Notes: generated by a model not told the origin, from the letters alone. DNA of 64,000 nt from Bettongia penicillata ogilbyi (GCA_023548195.1 JAJHZJ010000419.1:2292773-2356772); one strand, 5' to 3'. Shown: positions 9,656 through 22,119, counted from the stretch's first letter. A program made the numbers and translations.

Positions 9656-12552
9656 TGTTCTTCTTCTTATTATTATTACATGATTCTATTGTTATTATAT
9701 GTCTAGAAATCTGACTTACTTAGGAATAATTATATTCATGTTTTGAGAAATTTCTTCTCAAGATTTGACAGGATATTAACCAAAAAAAAAAAACCAAAAA
9801 AAACTTAATGTAACTAGCTAAAAAAGCTTTTTTCCCCTAGTGACCAGTACCTAAAATCCTTTCCATGGAGATAAAGCCAGAAATCTTTTGTATTCCTCCT
9901 TTGAAGAATCTTCTTTAAAAGAATTCTATTAATTCTAAGTATCAGCAAGAGGGGTTAAAATGAATAATTGGCTAGTGGAAAACAATTTGCTTAACTTTCC
10001 CCAACCGCATTTTAGGCAAATTAGTAGAGGAAGAATAAAGTTTAAATTATTTTTTGGATAATCATACTGATCATTCCCTTAATGAGAATTTCTAAGGTCA
10101 TAGAAATATCTCCCTTTCATGTTGGTGAACATTTTTTGTTTGCTTTATAAGTAACTCTGCCACCTTAGGAATGTGCATTGTTACTGGACTGGCAAGAAGA
10201 CTCCTGAGACCAAAAATCTTTCTCTAAGTCAAAGGCTTGCAAGCATTTCTTCCTAATATCCTAACTTTATAAAATAAGTCTTTGTGAGTCCAGGTTCTAA
10301 AAGAGAACTTAAATAAGTTGGAGCTATTTATTTTTTTAACCATCACGGTTATCAATAATGTAAAGGTAGCCCTGTAGTCTTTAGGCTTCATGGCAGGCTC
10401 TGCTCTTCCCATATCATGGGAGTCCAGAAACTAGCAAAGATGATATTGATCAGGCTTGAACATTCTGAGGGTATCTGATTTTTTGAAATTATTTCTTAGA
10501 GAAAGAATATGAGGAATGATCAATGGACATACCAACCAGAGGTTCAGACAGGTAGCTGTGCTCAGTCATGATTCCAAAACTTCTCTGGGCTTACCTACAG
10601 TATTTCATGTTGCTGGTCAGCAAAATGCTAGTATTCATTTTCTTGGCTTAAGGAGAATCATTGCCAATGGTATATGAGTCTCAGAGAATCTAGCTACCTG
10701 GAAGAGTCAGGAGGACAGATTAAAGCTTTGTTCAAGATTTCCATGAACTGAGAATATTTACAGAATGTAGGCGCAAGGAAGGGGCTGAGGCCTGTAGTCC
10801 TCTTCAGACAGAAGGATTAATAATGGAATACTTGATTGGTTGGTTGGGGTAGGAGGATTGAAATTAGTACTTATATTTATTCCAGTGGCTTACTGGACAT
10901 GGGAGTCTTCTATGGGCTTTTCTGGAACAGCTTCTTCAACCAGCCTTTTGGACTTCCAGGATATAGAACTTCAGCCAGGTCTATTGGCAAATGAGTGAGT
11001 CAATGGAACAGCTAAATTCAGACTTGGAGAGTAGAAGGGAATAGGGGAATGTAGACCCTGATATCCTGTCGGAGAAAAGAAAAGCCTTCTACCCTCTATT
11101 ATACTCCAGAGGTATCAAACTCAAATAGAAACAGAATGTTGACTTTGAAAACCACATAATAACATTGCCTATGTTCTATTTTGTTTTTGTTTTGTTAAAT
11201 ATTTGCCAAGTACATCTTAATTTGGTTCAGCAGCAGCTCCAAAATGGGCAGCATGCTTGATACCTCTGTACTTCTGCATTTTGGAATGTCCACTCTTTGA
11301 GAAACTGTAGCTTGCCTAGTAAAATGCTTTGCCTATGGACACAGAGGGAGTAATTAGAAAAGCCAGGATTCATTCTCAACTCTAATGACTAAATCCGTTA
11401 TTTTTTCACTACAGCATAGTTTATTTTTTCATGGTTCAAAGTGAACTAGGTAAAGGTTTCTGGGACTACCATCAGAAAGATGAGGTGCTTTCCTGAGCTC
11501 AATTTTGCCAAGCAAATATTCTTGTGAAACTGCTGCACCAAAGCACAAGGATCTTCCAGATATCATAGTGAACTATAAGTTCCTACATTTCAAGGAACTA
11601 CTAAACTATGTCTTCTGTCACTGCAGGCAGGCAATTCTGAATCACCAAATCTATTGCTGGGTTAGGGATTTTCATACTGAGAGGAGGTTTGACTAATTGA
11701 ATGGCTAGAGACTTCCAGGAAGCAGGTGACCTTGAAAGTGCAGCCACTTGCTGGCAGATATGGCACTACTTATATGGGTTTCATTGGATTTTGAGATGGA
11801 GGGACTTGAGAGGACATTGAATCTTACTCTTTTTTACAGATAAGAAAGACTATGGAGGATTGGGGAGTCAGGGGCTAGAGGATGGAAAGGGGTGAAGTGA
11901 TTTGGCTAAGGAAGTACAAATCAAGAGAGATTAAGTGATTTGTCCAAATTTACACTGCTAATTAGGGAATGAACCAGGAGGAGAACCCAGGGCTCCTGAT
12001 TGCTAGTCCTGTGACTTCTTTATATTAGTTCCAGCTTCAGAATTAAGGAAAACAAAAGTAAATCCAAGTTAATTTGGCTTTCAGAAGCAACTGACCAAAT
12101 AAAAATTATTTCCCTTTCCTTCCCATTTCTTTGCCTGCATTCTCTATATGTTAGATCACAATATAATTTAATGAATCATTAGAAGCCCAATGACTAAAAT
12201 TTCACGATTAAAAACTAAGGAGAAACCCAGAGGGTTATAAGCATTGCATCTGTGATCCCCAAAATAATACAAGTCATTGTCAATATATGAGCTGTCATTT
12301 ATGAGTAATTTTATGGCAATCCTTAAAACCTTGTGGGTTTAAGCACTGTAAACAACACTTTTGGAGTTCTATGTCTGCACCTGGAATGATGATAATCACA
12401 CAAACATGCCGCCAGCAATAGTAACAGATGAGTCCTCCCTACCCTTTCCCATCACGATTGTAATCTCTGGAAGTCATGAAACAGTAGGGTGGGCCAGAAT
12501 TCTAGGTCATCATATCTGAGATCAGTCAACACAGAGTTGGTCTTATGTAAAT
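9656..12552. other. Mostly unique DNA with one MIR-like piece
   Basis: No exon-like or long ORF signal in almost 2.9 kb. A minus-strand MIR-type segment lies at about 11775-12020 ('tttttacagataagaaagac', 'ttaagtgatttgtcc', 'gaacccagggctcctgattg'). Confidence 0.45.
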
Positions 12553-13407
12553 TGAACTGGTTTTTTTTTTTTTAATTTTTTAAATTTTTTTTTTATTTAA
12601 CTTTTTACATTTATTTTCACAAAATTTTGGGTTCCAAATTTTCTCCCCTTTTATCCCCTCTCCCGACCCCAATACACTGATCATTCTAATTTCCCCTATC
12701 ACCAATCTGCCCTCTCTTCTATCATCCCTCCCTTCTCTTGTCCCCATCTTCTTTTTTGTCCTGTAGGGCCAGATGACTTTCTATTCCCCATTACCTGTAT
12801 TTCTTATTTCCTAGTAGCAACAACAATACTAACCAGTTGTTTCTAAAACTTTGAGTTCCAAATTCTCCCCATCCCTCCCTCCCCACCCATTCCCTTTGGT
12901 ACGGCAGGCAATTCAATATAGGCCATATCTGTGTAGTTTTGCAAATGATTTCCATAATAGTCGTGTTCTGTAAGACTAACTGTATTACCCTCCATCCTAT
13001 CCTGCCCCCCATTGTTTCTATTCTGTCTTTTGATCCTGTCCCTCCCCAAGTGTTGACTTCAAATTGCTCCCTCCTCCCATTGCCCTCCCTACCATCATCC
13101 CCCGCACTTGCTTATCTCCTTCTCCCCCACTTTCCTGTATTGTAAGATAGGTTTTCATACTAAAATGAGTGTGCATTTTATTCCTTCCTTTAGTCGAATG
13201 TGATGAGGGTAAACTTCTTGTTTTTTTTTCTCAGCTCTCCTCTTTTTCCCTCCACTAAAAAGTTTCCTGCTTGCCTCTTGAATGAGATATAATTTTACCC
13301 CATTCCATTTCACCCTCTTTCCTCCCACTGCATTTCTCTCTCACCATTTACCTTAATTTCTTTTAAGATATGGTCCCATCCTATTCAATTCACTCTGTGC
13401 TCCCTGT

Positions 13408-13484
13408 CTCTGTATGTGCATGCATGTGTGTATGTGTGTGTGCACATGTGTGTACATGTGTGTGTGCATATGTGTGTGTGTGTG
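13408..13484. repeat. TG-rich microsatellite inside HAL1 copy 2
   Basis: Imperfect (TG)n with 'cacatg' and 'catg' interruptions, at the same element position as the tract at 3648-3700 but longer. Confidence 0.9.
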
Positions 13485-13618
13485 GTCCCACCAACTACCC
13501 AGATACTGAAAAGTTTTAAGAGTTACAAATATTGTCTTTCCATGTAGGAATGTAAACAGTTCACTTTTGGTAAGTCCCTTATGATTTCTCTTCGCTGTTT
13601 ACTTTTTCATGCTTCTTC

Positions 13619-14722
13619 TCATTCTTGTGTTTGAAAGTCAAATTTTCTTTTCAGCTCTGGTCTTTTCATCAAGAATGCTTGAAAGTCCTCTGTTTCATTG
13701 AAAGACCATATTTTCCCCTGAAGTATTATACTCAGTTTAGCTGGGTAGGTGATTCTTGGTTTGAGTCCTAGTTCCTTTGCCTTCTGGAATATCCTATTCC
13801 ACGCCCTTTGATCCCTTAATGTAGAAGCTACTAGATCTTGTGTTATCCTGATTGTATTTCCACAATACTAGAATTGTTTCTTTCTAGCTGCTTGCAAGAT
13901 TTTCTCCTTGACCTGGGAATTCTGGAATTTGTCCACAATGTTCCTAGGAGTTGCTCTTTTTGGATCTCTTTCAGGCGGTCATCGATGGATTCTTTCAATA
14001 CTTATTTTGCCCTCTGGTTGTAAAATGTCAGGGCAATTTTCCTCGATAATTTCATGGAAGTTGATGTCTAGGCTCTTTTTTTGATCATGACTTTCAGGTA
14101 GTCCCATAATTTTTAAATTGTCTCTCCTGGGTCTATTTTCCAGGTCAGTTGTTTTTCCCATGAGATATTTCAAATTCTCTTCCATTTTTTCATTCTTTTG
14201 GTTTTGTTTTGTGATTTCTTTGTTTCTCAGAAAGTCATTAGAGTCCATCTGTTCCATCCAATTTTGAGAAAACTATTATCTTCAGTGAGCTTTTGAACCT
14301 CTTTTTCCATTTGGCTAATTCTGCTTTTGAAAGCATTCTTCTCCTCATTGGCTTTTTGAACCTCTTTTGCCAATTGAGTGAGCCTATTTTTCAAGGTGTT
14401 ATTTTCTTCAGCCTTTTTTTGGGTGTCCTTTAACAAGATATTGACCCGCTTTTCATGCTTTTCTTGCATCTCTCTCATTTCTCTTCCCAGTTTTTCCTCC
14501 ACCTGTCTAACTTGATTTTCAAAATCCTTTTTGAGCTCTTCCATGGCCTGAGCCCACCAGACATCCACCTGGGATGTCTGGGATACAGAGGCCCCGACCT
14601 CCACATATTTCCCTGATGGTAAGAATATTTGCTCATCAAAAGAATTGAAAGGCGGGAACATCTGTACCCCATCAAAGTAGATCTCTATGGTCTTATTTTT
14701 CTGCCCTTTTCTGCTAATTCAG
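13619..14722 (-). pseudogene. HAL1/L1 ORF1 pseudogene
   Basis: Aligns end to end with the intact ORF1 at 3835-4935. Three lesions are visible. The start codon is gone: copy 1 has CAT at the start on the plus strand, whereas here the equivalent stretch near 14720 reads 'tctgctaattcagcc'. The reading frame shifts by one base near 14267, joining the coiled-coil part to the RRM part out of frame. A TGA at 13979-13981 replaces the Ser codon equivalent to residue 247 of copy 1. The coiled coil and RRM remain recognisable. Confidence 0.88.
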
Positions 14723-14853
14723 CCAATTACCTGACTTCTGAGATTCCTGTCCGCCCCTGCCTAGATCCGCCCAGCTAGTGCTTGGGGTCTGAGATTCAAA
14801 TGGGCTTTCAGAGGCAGGCACGGCTGCTATTCAATGTGAGCTTAAGTTCTGGT

Positions 14854-14998
14854 GCTCGGGTGGGGGCAGGGCTGCCTCCCAGGCTCAGTTCCCTCAGGGG
14901 TTTTATGCAGAGACCTTCAGTAATGGGGCAGGTGGGGGCAAGGCGGTCTCCCAGGCTTGGTTCCCTCAGAGGGTTTATGCAGAGACCTTCAGTAATGG
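14854..14998 (-). repeat. Two tandem 5'UTR monomers (72-bp period)
   Basis: Two units of 72 bp, ending in the same 'accttcagtaatgg' at 14926 and 14998, correspond to the monomers at 5070-5292 of copy 1. Copy 2 shows two units, copy 1 three, so monomer number differs between copies. Confidence 0.85.
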
Positions 14999-15034
14999 CC
15001 CTGAACTTCTGCCTGCTGCTGCCTACTGTCCCTG

Positions 15035-15078
15035 CTAGATGTTGTGTTATCCTGATTGTATTTCCACAATACTAGAAT
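15035..15078 (-). repeat. 44-bp piece of ORF1 duplicated into the 5'UTR
   Basis: The 44 bp here match 13831-13874, inside the ORF1 region of the same element, with one mismatch, in the same orientation. Copy 1 has no such segment in its 5'UTR (5290-5350). See findings. Confidence 0.9.
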
Positions 15079-15520
15079 ACTAGTAGCCTCTGCTGCTGCC
15101 TCTGCCACTGCCTCTGTCACTTGCTCCTGAGGGGGCCCGAGCCAGGGAGACACCCCACTCCCCTCTCGGCCATCCCAGACGTCTCTCTCACTGACCTGTA
15201 GCGTCTGTGGGTGGAGGGACCTTCCCGGCTGCCAGAGATTCCGTCCCTGAAACCTGCTCGGATCTGCTCCTCTGGGGCCGCGGCCAGGGTAGCACAGGGG
15301 TGGGCTCTGCTTTCTGGGGCATGATGGACCCCTGGGGACCGCTCTCCAGGGCTCTCTGGAACGGAGATCTCTTCCACTGTGTTTCTGCGGGCCTTGCAGT
15401 GCTCCAGATTTCGTGGGGAGTTCTTCTTGCAGGAAATATATGGACTGTGGGTTCGGAGCTAGCATACATGATTCTTTCTACTCCGCCATCTTGGCTCCAC
15501 CCCTGAACTGTTTTTTTTTT

Positions 15521-15740
15521 AATTCATTTGTCTACATCATCACATCATCATTATCTATCACCTCTCATCTATCTGTATCTGTCATCTATATTATCTCTAG
15601 TTATCATCAAGCTATTGTTGTATTTATCATTATCTTGCTATCTATCAAATCTGTCTCTATCATCTATCTTTATCATCTCCACCTATCGACTCTTTCTAGC
15701 TATCATCTTTTCTGTAACATTCAGTCTTTAGCTTTAGACA
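15521..15740. repeat. Degenerate (ATCT)n low-complexity DNA
   Basis: Imperfect TATC/ATCT units with scattered substitutions, directly next to the HAL1 insertion site. ORFs across it are compositional artefacts. Confidence 0.75.
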
Positions 15741-15854
15741 AATCTCTTTTGTCTTTTTTGCTTCTATTTGGCAAAACAGGAATGAGTAGAATAGCAACTT
15801 CCAAAGTTATTCCCTCTGCATTCCTCCTCTTTCTACTTTTTTTAACCACAACAA

Positions 15855-16023
15855 GCAGAGTTGGTATGGTATAATGGAAGGAAATACTGGCTTTTGAGTC
15901 TGGGAACCAGGGTTCAAATATGACCTCTTATATTTAGTATCTCTCTCGTCTTGAGTAAGTCACTTTATTTCTTCATTTCCTTTTCTGTAAAAAGAGGGGA
16001 TTAGATGACCTCTAATGTACCTT

Positions 16024-16062
<39 letters not shown>
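15855..16062 (+). repeat. MIR-type SINE followed by (CT)n
   Basis: 'ggtatggtataatggaagga', 'gggttcaaatatgac', 'gagtaagtcac' and 'ctgtaaaaagaggggattag' mark a plus-strand CORE-SINE. A pure (CT)n run of about 34 bp fills 16027-16062. Confidence 0.75.
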
Positions 16063-16064
<2 letters not shown>

Positions 16065-16091
16065 CCTCCACCTCCCTCCCTCTTTCTCATC

Positions 16092-16291
16092 CAGGGGAGG
16101 GGAATGTATGGCCTTAAGGCCACATGTGGCCCTGTAGGTCCTCAGGTGAGGCTATTTGAATCTGAACTTCACAGAACAAATCTCCTTAATAAAAGAATTT
16201 TTTTCTGCAAAACTTGGACTCAGGCAGAAGATCACACCCAAGAACCTAGAAGGCCACACATGGCCTGGAGGCCACAAATTCCCCACCCTTG
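16092..16291. mobile_element. Palindromic hAT-type MITE
   Basis: A 200-bp element with terminal inverted repeats: CAGGGGAGGGGAA at the left, and the right end reads CAAGGGTGGGGAA when reverse-complemented. Subterminal inverted copies of 'aggccacatgtggcc' and 'aggtcctc' / 'gaacct' make most of it self-complementary. It has no coding capacity. The CAGGG termini fit hAT non-autonomous elements. The expected 8-bp target duplication is not recognisable, so the copy is old. Confidence 0.72.
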
Positions 16292-17204
16292 TATCTAAGT
16301 ATATCTGTTCTAGGATTGTCATGACTTCTGTCTTTTTCTCATTCCATTACTTCCTGAAGTTCTTCCTATCCACCTGTGATGTCTTTATCTATTCTCCAGA
16401 TATCATATGTCCCAGATTCCTTTCCATATTATTTTATCCTCTACCTACAAAAAAATACTAAATGCAACATATGCTGAAAGTATTATTGTATTTCCAGTAT
16501 CTGCTGAGAACATTCATGAGGATACAGAGTAAAGACCAATACAAAATGGAACAAACTTTTGATGGAAGAGGAAGAGCTTTGGAACTGAAATGAAGGGAGC
16601 TAAATTCACATCCTGCCTCTGCCACTTAGCATCCATTTGGCTTTGGGCAAATCACTGAAGTCTCTGAACCCTGAGGGATTATACTAGAGGACATCCAAAA
16701 TCCCTTCCAGTTATCACTGGTACATAAAATAGTTTTCATATAGATGTATGTGACATATGGAATAAAATATTATAAAAATAGCAGAGAGTGCTCAAGTGTT
16801 CAAACTGGAGTCAAGAAGACTGAGAATTAAGAGCTGGAATGTAGAACAAGGCAGTATTTGAAAGGGTCTTTTTGCCTACACATTTACATCTTGTATCTAT
16901 TATAGTATGTTTGTATGTATGTTGTCTGCACATACATCCATCCACACACACACACTCAATAAATATATCTATGTACATATGTATATGGATAGTTCCATAA
17001 GTATATATCTACATATACATACACATATCCTTCCTATATATGTATATAAAAGTAACCTTCTGTGAGTTAAAGGGATGTCTACCACAAGCATATGAAGACA
17101 TCCTCCAGGGGAACGGGCAAATGAGAATAATTTGTTCCAATAGCCTTTAAGGCAGCAGAAACAGGCACTATGGAGTACTTGGTGACTGGTTAGATATCAA
17201 AGAT
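16292..17204. other. Unique DNA with a TA/CA microsatellite
   Basis: An old-looking 'ggaactgaaatgaagggagc...gcctctgccactta' MIR-like trace lies at 16570-16720. Imperfect TATG/CACA repeats fill 16900-17050. Nothing else was recognised. Confidence 0.4.
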
Positions 17205-17400
17205 GCCAAGATCATCTGCTGCATCCTGGGCCATCACCAGTTGTCCTGACTTTTGTCTTGCCACTGGAATTTGATGACTCTGTGAGAGAGAGTGAAGCCC
17301 ATGACTTCGTGCAACTCTGCCTCCCTCAAAATCCAACTCATGCATGAGTCAAGACATCAGACTGTGATGTCACTGGTCCTCTATGAAATGAAGGACAAAT
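17205..17400 (+). repeat. Marsupial-type SINE tail fragment
   Basis: 'tgggccatcaccagttgtcc', then 'gatgactctgtgagagagag', 'gtcaagacatc' and 'gtcactggtcctc' resemble the type B SINE tail at 60530-60690. It lacks the tRNA-like head. Confidence 0.65.
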
Positions 17401-17680
17401 TACACATATATATAACTTACATATATGTTGATGTGCCTATGTGTATATGTGTATCACATACACGCACAAATGAGCCTATGTATGCATATATACACACACC
17501 TGAACATGCATGTATACATGTTAGGATCATGTAACAACCATGTGTGGATCACTTATAATTGTGTGTGAGTAGGTACACATATACAATATACATGTTCCTT
17601 TATGTGTACACGTAAACATTTACATAGCCACATGTATGCCTACACAAAATATGTTTGTTACGCTTGCATTTATATATGTG
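17401..17680. repeat. Imperfect TG/TA microsatellite region
   Basis: Runs of 'tacatatatg', 'tgtgtatatg' and 'cacacgcac' with many interruptions. Non-coding. Confidence 0.7.
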
Positions 17681-17694
17681 AGAAGGCAGTGATT

Positions 17695-17905
17695 AACATG
17701 CCAGACTTGCAGTCAGGACAATTCCCACTCAATTTCTGCCTTTGATATCTACCAGCGATTCAATCTTAGGCAAGTCACTTAACCTTTATTAACTTCACTT
17801 CCATATTTAGAAACTGGGAAATAATAATACTTATAATCATGTCATAGGGCTGTGGAGATAATATATTTAAAGTGCTCTGAAAACTTTAAATTGTTATATA
17901 GAAAT
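17695..17905 (+). repeat. THER/MIR-type CORE-SINE
   Basis: 'agtgattaacatgccagact', 'ggcaagtcacttaaccttta' and 'agtgctctgaaaactttaaa' give head, core and 3' end of a diverged plus-strand copy. Confidence 0.7.
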
Positions 17906-18229
17906 ATATTACGATAATATATCTAATTCAGGTACATTTTATTTTATTTTTATTTTTTTGATAAGGTGATTTGCTCTGCTGATATGGCTCAGAACCTGTC
18001 TAGACTCAGGAGGTTTTTTCAATATTCAGTGTGTCTGAAAAATATTATTACCCTGTTTGTTGCTCACTATGATGAAATATTGCAAATTTAAATTGGTCTT
18101 TAGATGCATAGTTTGTTATTAGGCCTGTGCTCAAAGCCCTTGCAGCTTGATAGGACCTAATAAGACTTTTCTTAAGGCTGGAGATGGTCATCTCCATGCC
18201 CCGGTGAGACTTACAGTGGTAATTTAGTT

Positions 18230-18785
18230 GAGGAGATGAGTGTCTTGTTGAGGAGAGAGATGATAGAGAAATTGATGAGTCAGACATGACTGAGAGAGAT
18301 TGAACAATATTCAAAAACATCTACTACATGTCAGGCATTCTGCTAAGCTCTGGGGATACAAAGAAAGGCAAAAAAACCCAAAACAAAACAAAAAACAGAC
18401 CCCGATCTCAAGAAACTTACAATCTGATGATCCTATCTCAGTTTTCTCAGCTGTAAGACTGAAGTCATGGTAGCATCTACCTTCCAGAGTTGTTATGAAT
18501 ATCAAATGAGATAATATTTGCAAAGTACTTTGCACAGTGCCTGGCATATAGTAAGTACTTAATAAATGCTTATTCCTTAGCACTTTACCCCTTTATAAAA
18601 TTAATCTGATCAGCCACAGTCGGACACACTGAAGCTTCACTTAATCATGGTGATGTCATTTTGCTCCTCTTCGGAAACGAAAGACAGCAACCAATCAACC
18701 AGCCAACCCCTTTATATCTCAAGCACCTACCATAATGCCTTGACATCTGTTAAGAAGTTAATAAATGTTTATTGATTGATTATCA
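18230..18785. repeat. Cluster of old repeat pieces
   Basis: In order: a SINE-tail-like scrap (18230-18300), an antisense MIR3/L3-type piece (18310-18436), a plus-strand MIR 3' half (18437-18575, 'gcacagtgcctggcatatag'), a type B SINE tail (18600-18705) and an L2-type 3' end (18706-18785, 'ttaataaatgtttattgatt'). Confidence 0.65.
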
Positions 18786-19885
18786 TTATCCATTAGATTT
18801 GTTTGATTACATTTTGTGTTCTGTAATATAAAAATTTAAATGTAAGTGGATTTGAAATTACATATTTCTATTTTTTTTCTAAATATGTATTTTACTTGCT
18901 TATGAACTTCAGCTGATATTTCCCCCTTCTATGCCAGTCCTTCTTAGGGAAAAAAATGGTGTTAGACTTCTGATTTATGCTAATAGGCACGTTGTCCATA
19001 TTAGTACAAATATAATAGATGAATATTCTTAAAATGATTATAGGCAAATTGTTATAGATGGGTAATAATTATTTTAAAATGTAGAGGATTTTTACAATGC
19101 TTATCGCTTGCTTTTGCATGATCAAGAGTAGGACATTTTGCCAAAGTTTTTAGACTCCAGAGAACAAGTCACTTCAAGTTCATAATATCCCAGCTACTTG
19201 CCCATGAGGTTGGGCTTTCAGCTTGCCAAAGTTTTTTATATGGACTTTATTTGAGTTCTTTAACCATGTGCAAAACAACTGTTGCTGATGTTTTCAGCAA
19301 GGATAAGTTTAGACTACAGTCTAGCTCAGATGAATTCAGTTTGGATCTGCCTCAGTGTGGTTGTCATCCAGTCTGTGAAAATATTTCTTTTGTTTTGGAA
19401 TCAGAAGGAGATTATTAATGAATGGAGTATGACTGGGGATAAATAGGACTTTTACAAAATCCTGTTCATTGGAACAAAATAGTCATGGACTAAGTGAGAA
19501 AAGGACTTAGTTTGTCCTTATTCCATAGAACAGTTTTGGGCTGACTTCAATAGTGCTGTAAGCACAATTCTCTGATTAAAGTTATGGTATCATGATATCA
19601 TGGAGAGAAGGTCATAGCATACATTTTCAGATCGCCAATGTGTTATTTTGTTTTCCTTGACTACGCTTATTTTTTTTTTACAAGGCAGATTTGGTTTGTG
19701 GAGTGAGATGTTTTGAGTTAATGAGGTGTGAGAATAATATTTGAAAAAGGAAAATGACATCAACAAAACATATAAAATTCATTTTAAATAAGATAATGCC
19801 AGAGGAACTCAAGCTGTAGACTTATGTATCACAAGCCTTATTAGATGGATTTTATTGTTATATGAAACTCCTAGGGAGGAAACTC
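18786..19885. other. Unique DNA, no feature recognised
   Basis: No ORF above 60 codons and no recognised repeat in 1.1 kb. Confidence 0.5.
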
Positions 19886-19889
19886 CTTA

Positions 19890-20045
19890 TAGCACCTGTT
19901 CTGCAATTTATTGTGTTAGCCTCGGGCATTGAGAGGTTAAGGAACTCAGCCAGGGTCACATAGTCATTATTTGTAAAACATGGGACTTGAAGCCAACCTC
20001 TATTACCAGAGGTTGATTCCCAATCCACTGTTATACTGACTCAAA
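19890..20045 (-). repeat. MIR fragment
   Basis: 'gagaggttaaggaactcagc', 'cagggtcacatag', 'tgggacttgaagccaac' and 'ccactgttatactgac' fit an antisense MIR. Confidence 0.7.
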
Positions 20046-20394
20046 TGCAAACTGGAAAAGATTAGAGTACGTAATAAGTGATCACCCATGTTTGTTACTC
20101 AAGATAAACACAGCCTTGCTGCCAAAAAGACTGACCACCAAGCTGTGAATTCTTTCAGTCCTGGCAATTCATGATGACTGTTATGGCGTGGAGGTATTTG
20201 TAGTTCATATCAGCAGATGGAGTTCCTATACACACTCATGAAATCATAGATCTTTGAAGTATTGATGAAAAATATTATTTATAGTGAGTATAGATGAGAA
20301 AAGGCATTGATAAGTGCTTTCTGGGAACTGAACTTCTCTATTTCTTGCTTCCCTGGGGGTGGTCATTTAATCAACAAATGCTTTTTTATAAAAT

Positions 20395-20635
20395 GAGAAA
20401 AAAAAGAATGTTAGGAATAGAAGAAATCTAAGATATCATCTAGTTATATCTCAACATATTACAAAAGAGGAAACTGAGATCCAGGGAAGTGAAATGATTC
20501 ACCAGTAATCATTTAACAAGTTGGTACCAGATAGAACTCAAGTCCGTTGCCGTTGACTTTCAACTTAGTACTTATCCCAGAATTAGTCTCAGTCTCTCTG
20601 TCTATCTCTCTGTCTCTGTCTGTCTCTATCTCATA
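20395..20635 (-). repeat. MIR fragment plus CT-rich microsatellite
   Basis: 'gaggaaactgagatccaggg' at 20467 is an antisense MIR landmark. (CT/TCTG)n follows at 20588-20632. Confidence 0.7.
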
Positions 20636-20639
20636 AAAG

Positions 20640-21585
20640 GAATAATGAGAAATTAAATTCTGTAAAAAATTACCTTGTGCTATTCCTGAGCTTCATAAAG
20701 ATCAGGCAGAAATCTTAATGTGATTAAGAAAAGCTATTCCTGATGACCTCATATTCTATGTGGATTTTTTTTTTTATCGCATTGAAAAGACCATCATGGA
20801 AGTACCTCATTACTTTGGAATGTAGTCAAAATTTTGTGTATAGGATTATGAAGAAAACAAAGTTGTTTTAATGCTTGTTAGTTTCTCCTCCTTGCAATTT
20901 TATGTGTTTAAAAATTATCAGTTGTATTTTACCCAAATTGAATTTTAGCTTCAGAGGCACTCCATATACCAGTGATTTTACCAATAGAAATCTATATTTA
21001 ATTTTCTACATAAAGTAAGGAATACGTAATTGACAAAAATGCCTTTTCCACTCTTTGAAGCTCTATAAAAGTTTTTATCTTAGGTCTTCATATGCTTTTG
21101 TATATTTTTTAAAACCAATCTCTTTGTTCTTCTTGTTATTAGTCCTCTCTTTTAAAAGTTATAGTTGTTTTTTGGAGAAGTTGGTATGTTTCTGAATCTA
21201 AAAGCATAAATGTTATGTCCTACAAAAACTTCTCTTCCCTGCTATTTAGAGATGCAATAAATCTATTTAATTATACATTAATATCTCATTTTAAGTAAGC
21301 CCAGTATAGGAAAATCTATGTTTGCAAAGGAAATCAGAACATAGTTCTTCCTTTTACAAGCAAGTTACAATAAATCCCTTCAAAAAGAAAATTTCCTATG
21401 ATTTTCAAGTATTATTCAGGTTACATAATTTTGTTATGTAGAGAGTTTGGCAAAAACAGTCCTGAAAAGAATAAACAGAGTTAGAAAAATTGAGAGATAC
21501 CCTGAAGGAACACAGTATAGTTGTATTGCCAGAGGACTTATTATTCAGGAGAGAGACACTGAGGAAATAGACACCAAATCAGAAG
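20640..21585. other. Unique AT-rich DNA, no feature recognised
   Basis: Nothing recognised on either strand. Confidence 0.5.
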
Positions 21586-21589
21586 ATAT

Positions 21590-21680
21590 TGTTTTCAAAG
21601 TATTTTTCTTATAACCATTTGAGGTCTATAGGGCAAGTATAATTATGATGATGAAACTGAGATTCAGGATGCTTAAATTA

Positions 21681-21726
<46 letters not shown>

Positions 21727-21835
21727 AGGAATCAGACCTGGGACACTACCAAGTCTAGAGTCTCTAATACAAGTCTTCTGACTTCAAATTCAGTGTCCTT
21801 TCCAGGATGCTACATTATCTCTTATGAGAGTAGAG
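21590..21835 (-). repeat. MIR split by a (CA)n microsatellite
   Basis: Antisense MIR with 'gatgaaactgagattcagga' before and 'ctagtaggaatcagacctgg' after a pure (CA)n run at 21687-21720. The microsatellite sits where the core 'gtcacacagctagt' should be. Confidence 0.75.
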
Positions 21836-22119
21836 TGAAATGATTAGTTGCATAAGGACCCTAGCATCATTGGCTGAAGTCCAAATGGTCCACAATTGAT
21901 AGTGTTTATCCAGAGAGGATTGGGTTAACAACAAAGAGAGGTTTAATTTAGCAGGTGGTCAGCATGTAGAAAGCCTGGAAATAGAAAGCCTGTTGGACTG
22001 GAATTTAGGGGGGAGAAACACAGCCAATGAGGGCACAGAGCTAAATTTTTAGCCACTTCAAAATGGGATATAAAACTCAATTACTTGACTTTAAGGACAG
22101 AGTAATTAACAGTTGTAGG

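Larger units (their letters stand above)
12553..15520 (-). mobile_element. Full-length HAL1 retrotransposon, copy 2 (ORF1 broken)
   Basis: Same structure and orientation as the copy at 2805-5789. The 5' end ('gccaagatggcgg' on the minus strand) lies at 15503 and the A-tail appears as T-runs from 12561. The flanking duplication is tgaactg(g) plus a T-run, at about 12553-12571 and 15504-15520. No ORF2. By eye it is closely related to copy 1 throughout, but it has lost the ORF1 start codon and carries a frameshift and a nonsense codon. Confidence 0.87.

Noticed and set aside
12791..13145. Short ORFs matching those at 3077-3379
   Set aside because: The match reflects the shared HAL1 3'UTR of the two copies, not a conserved protein.
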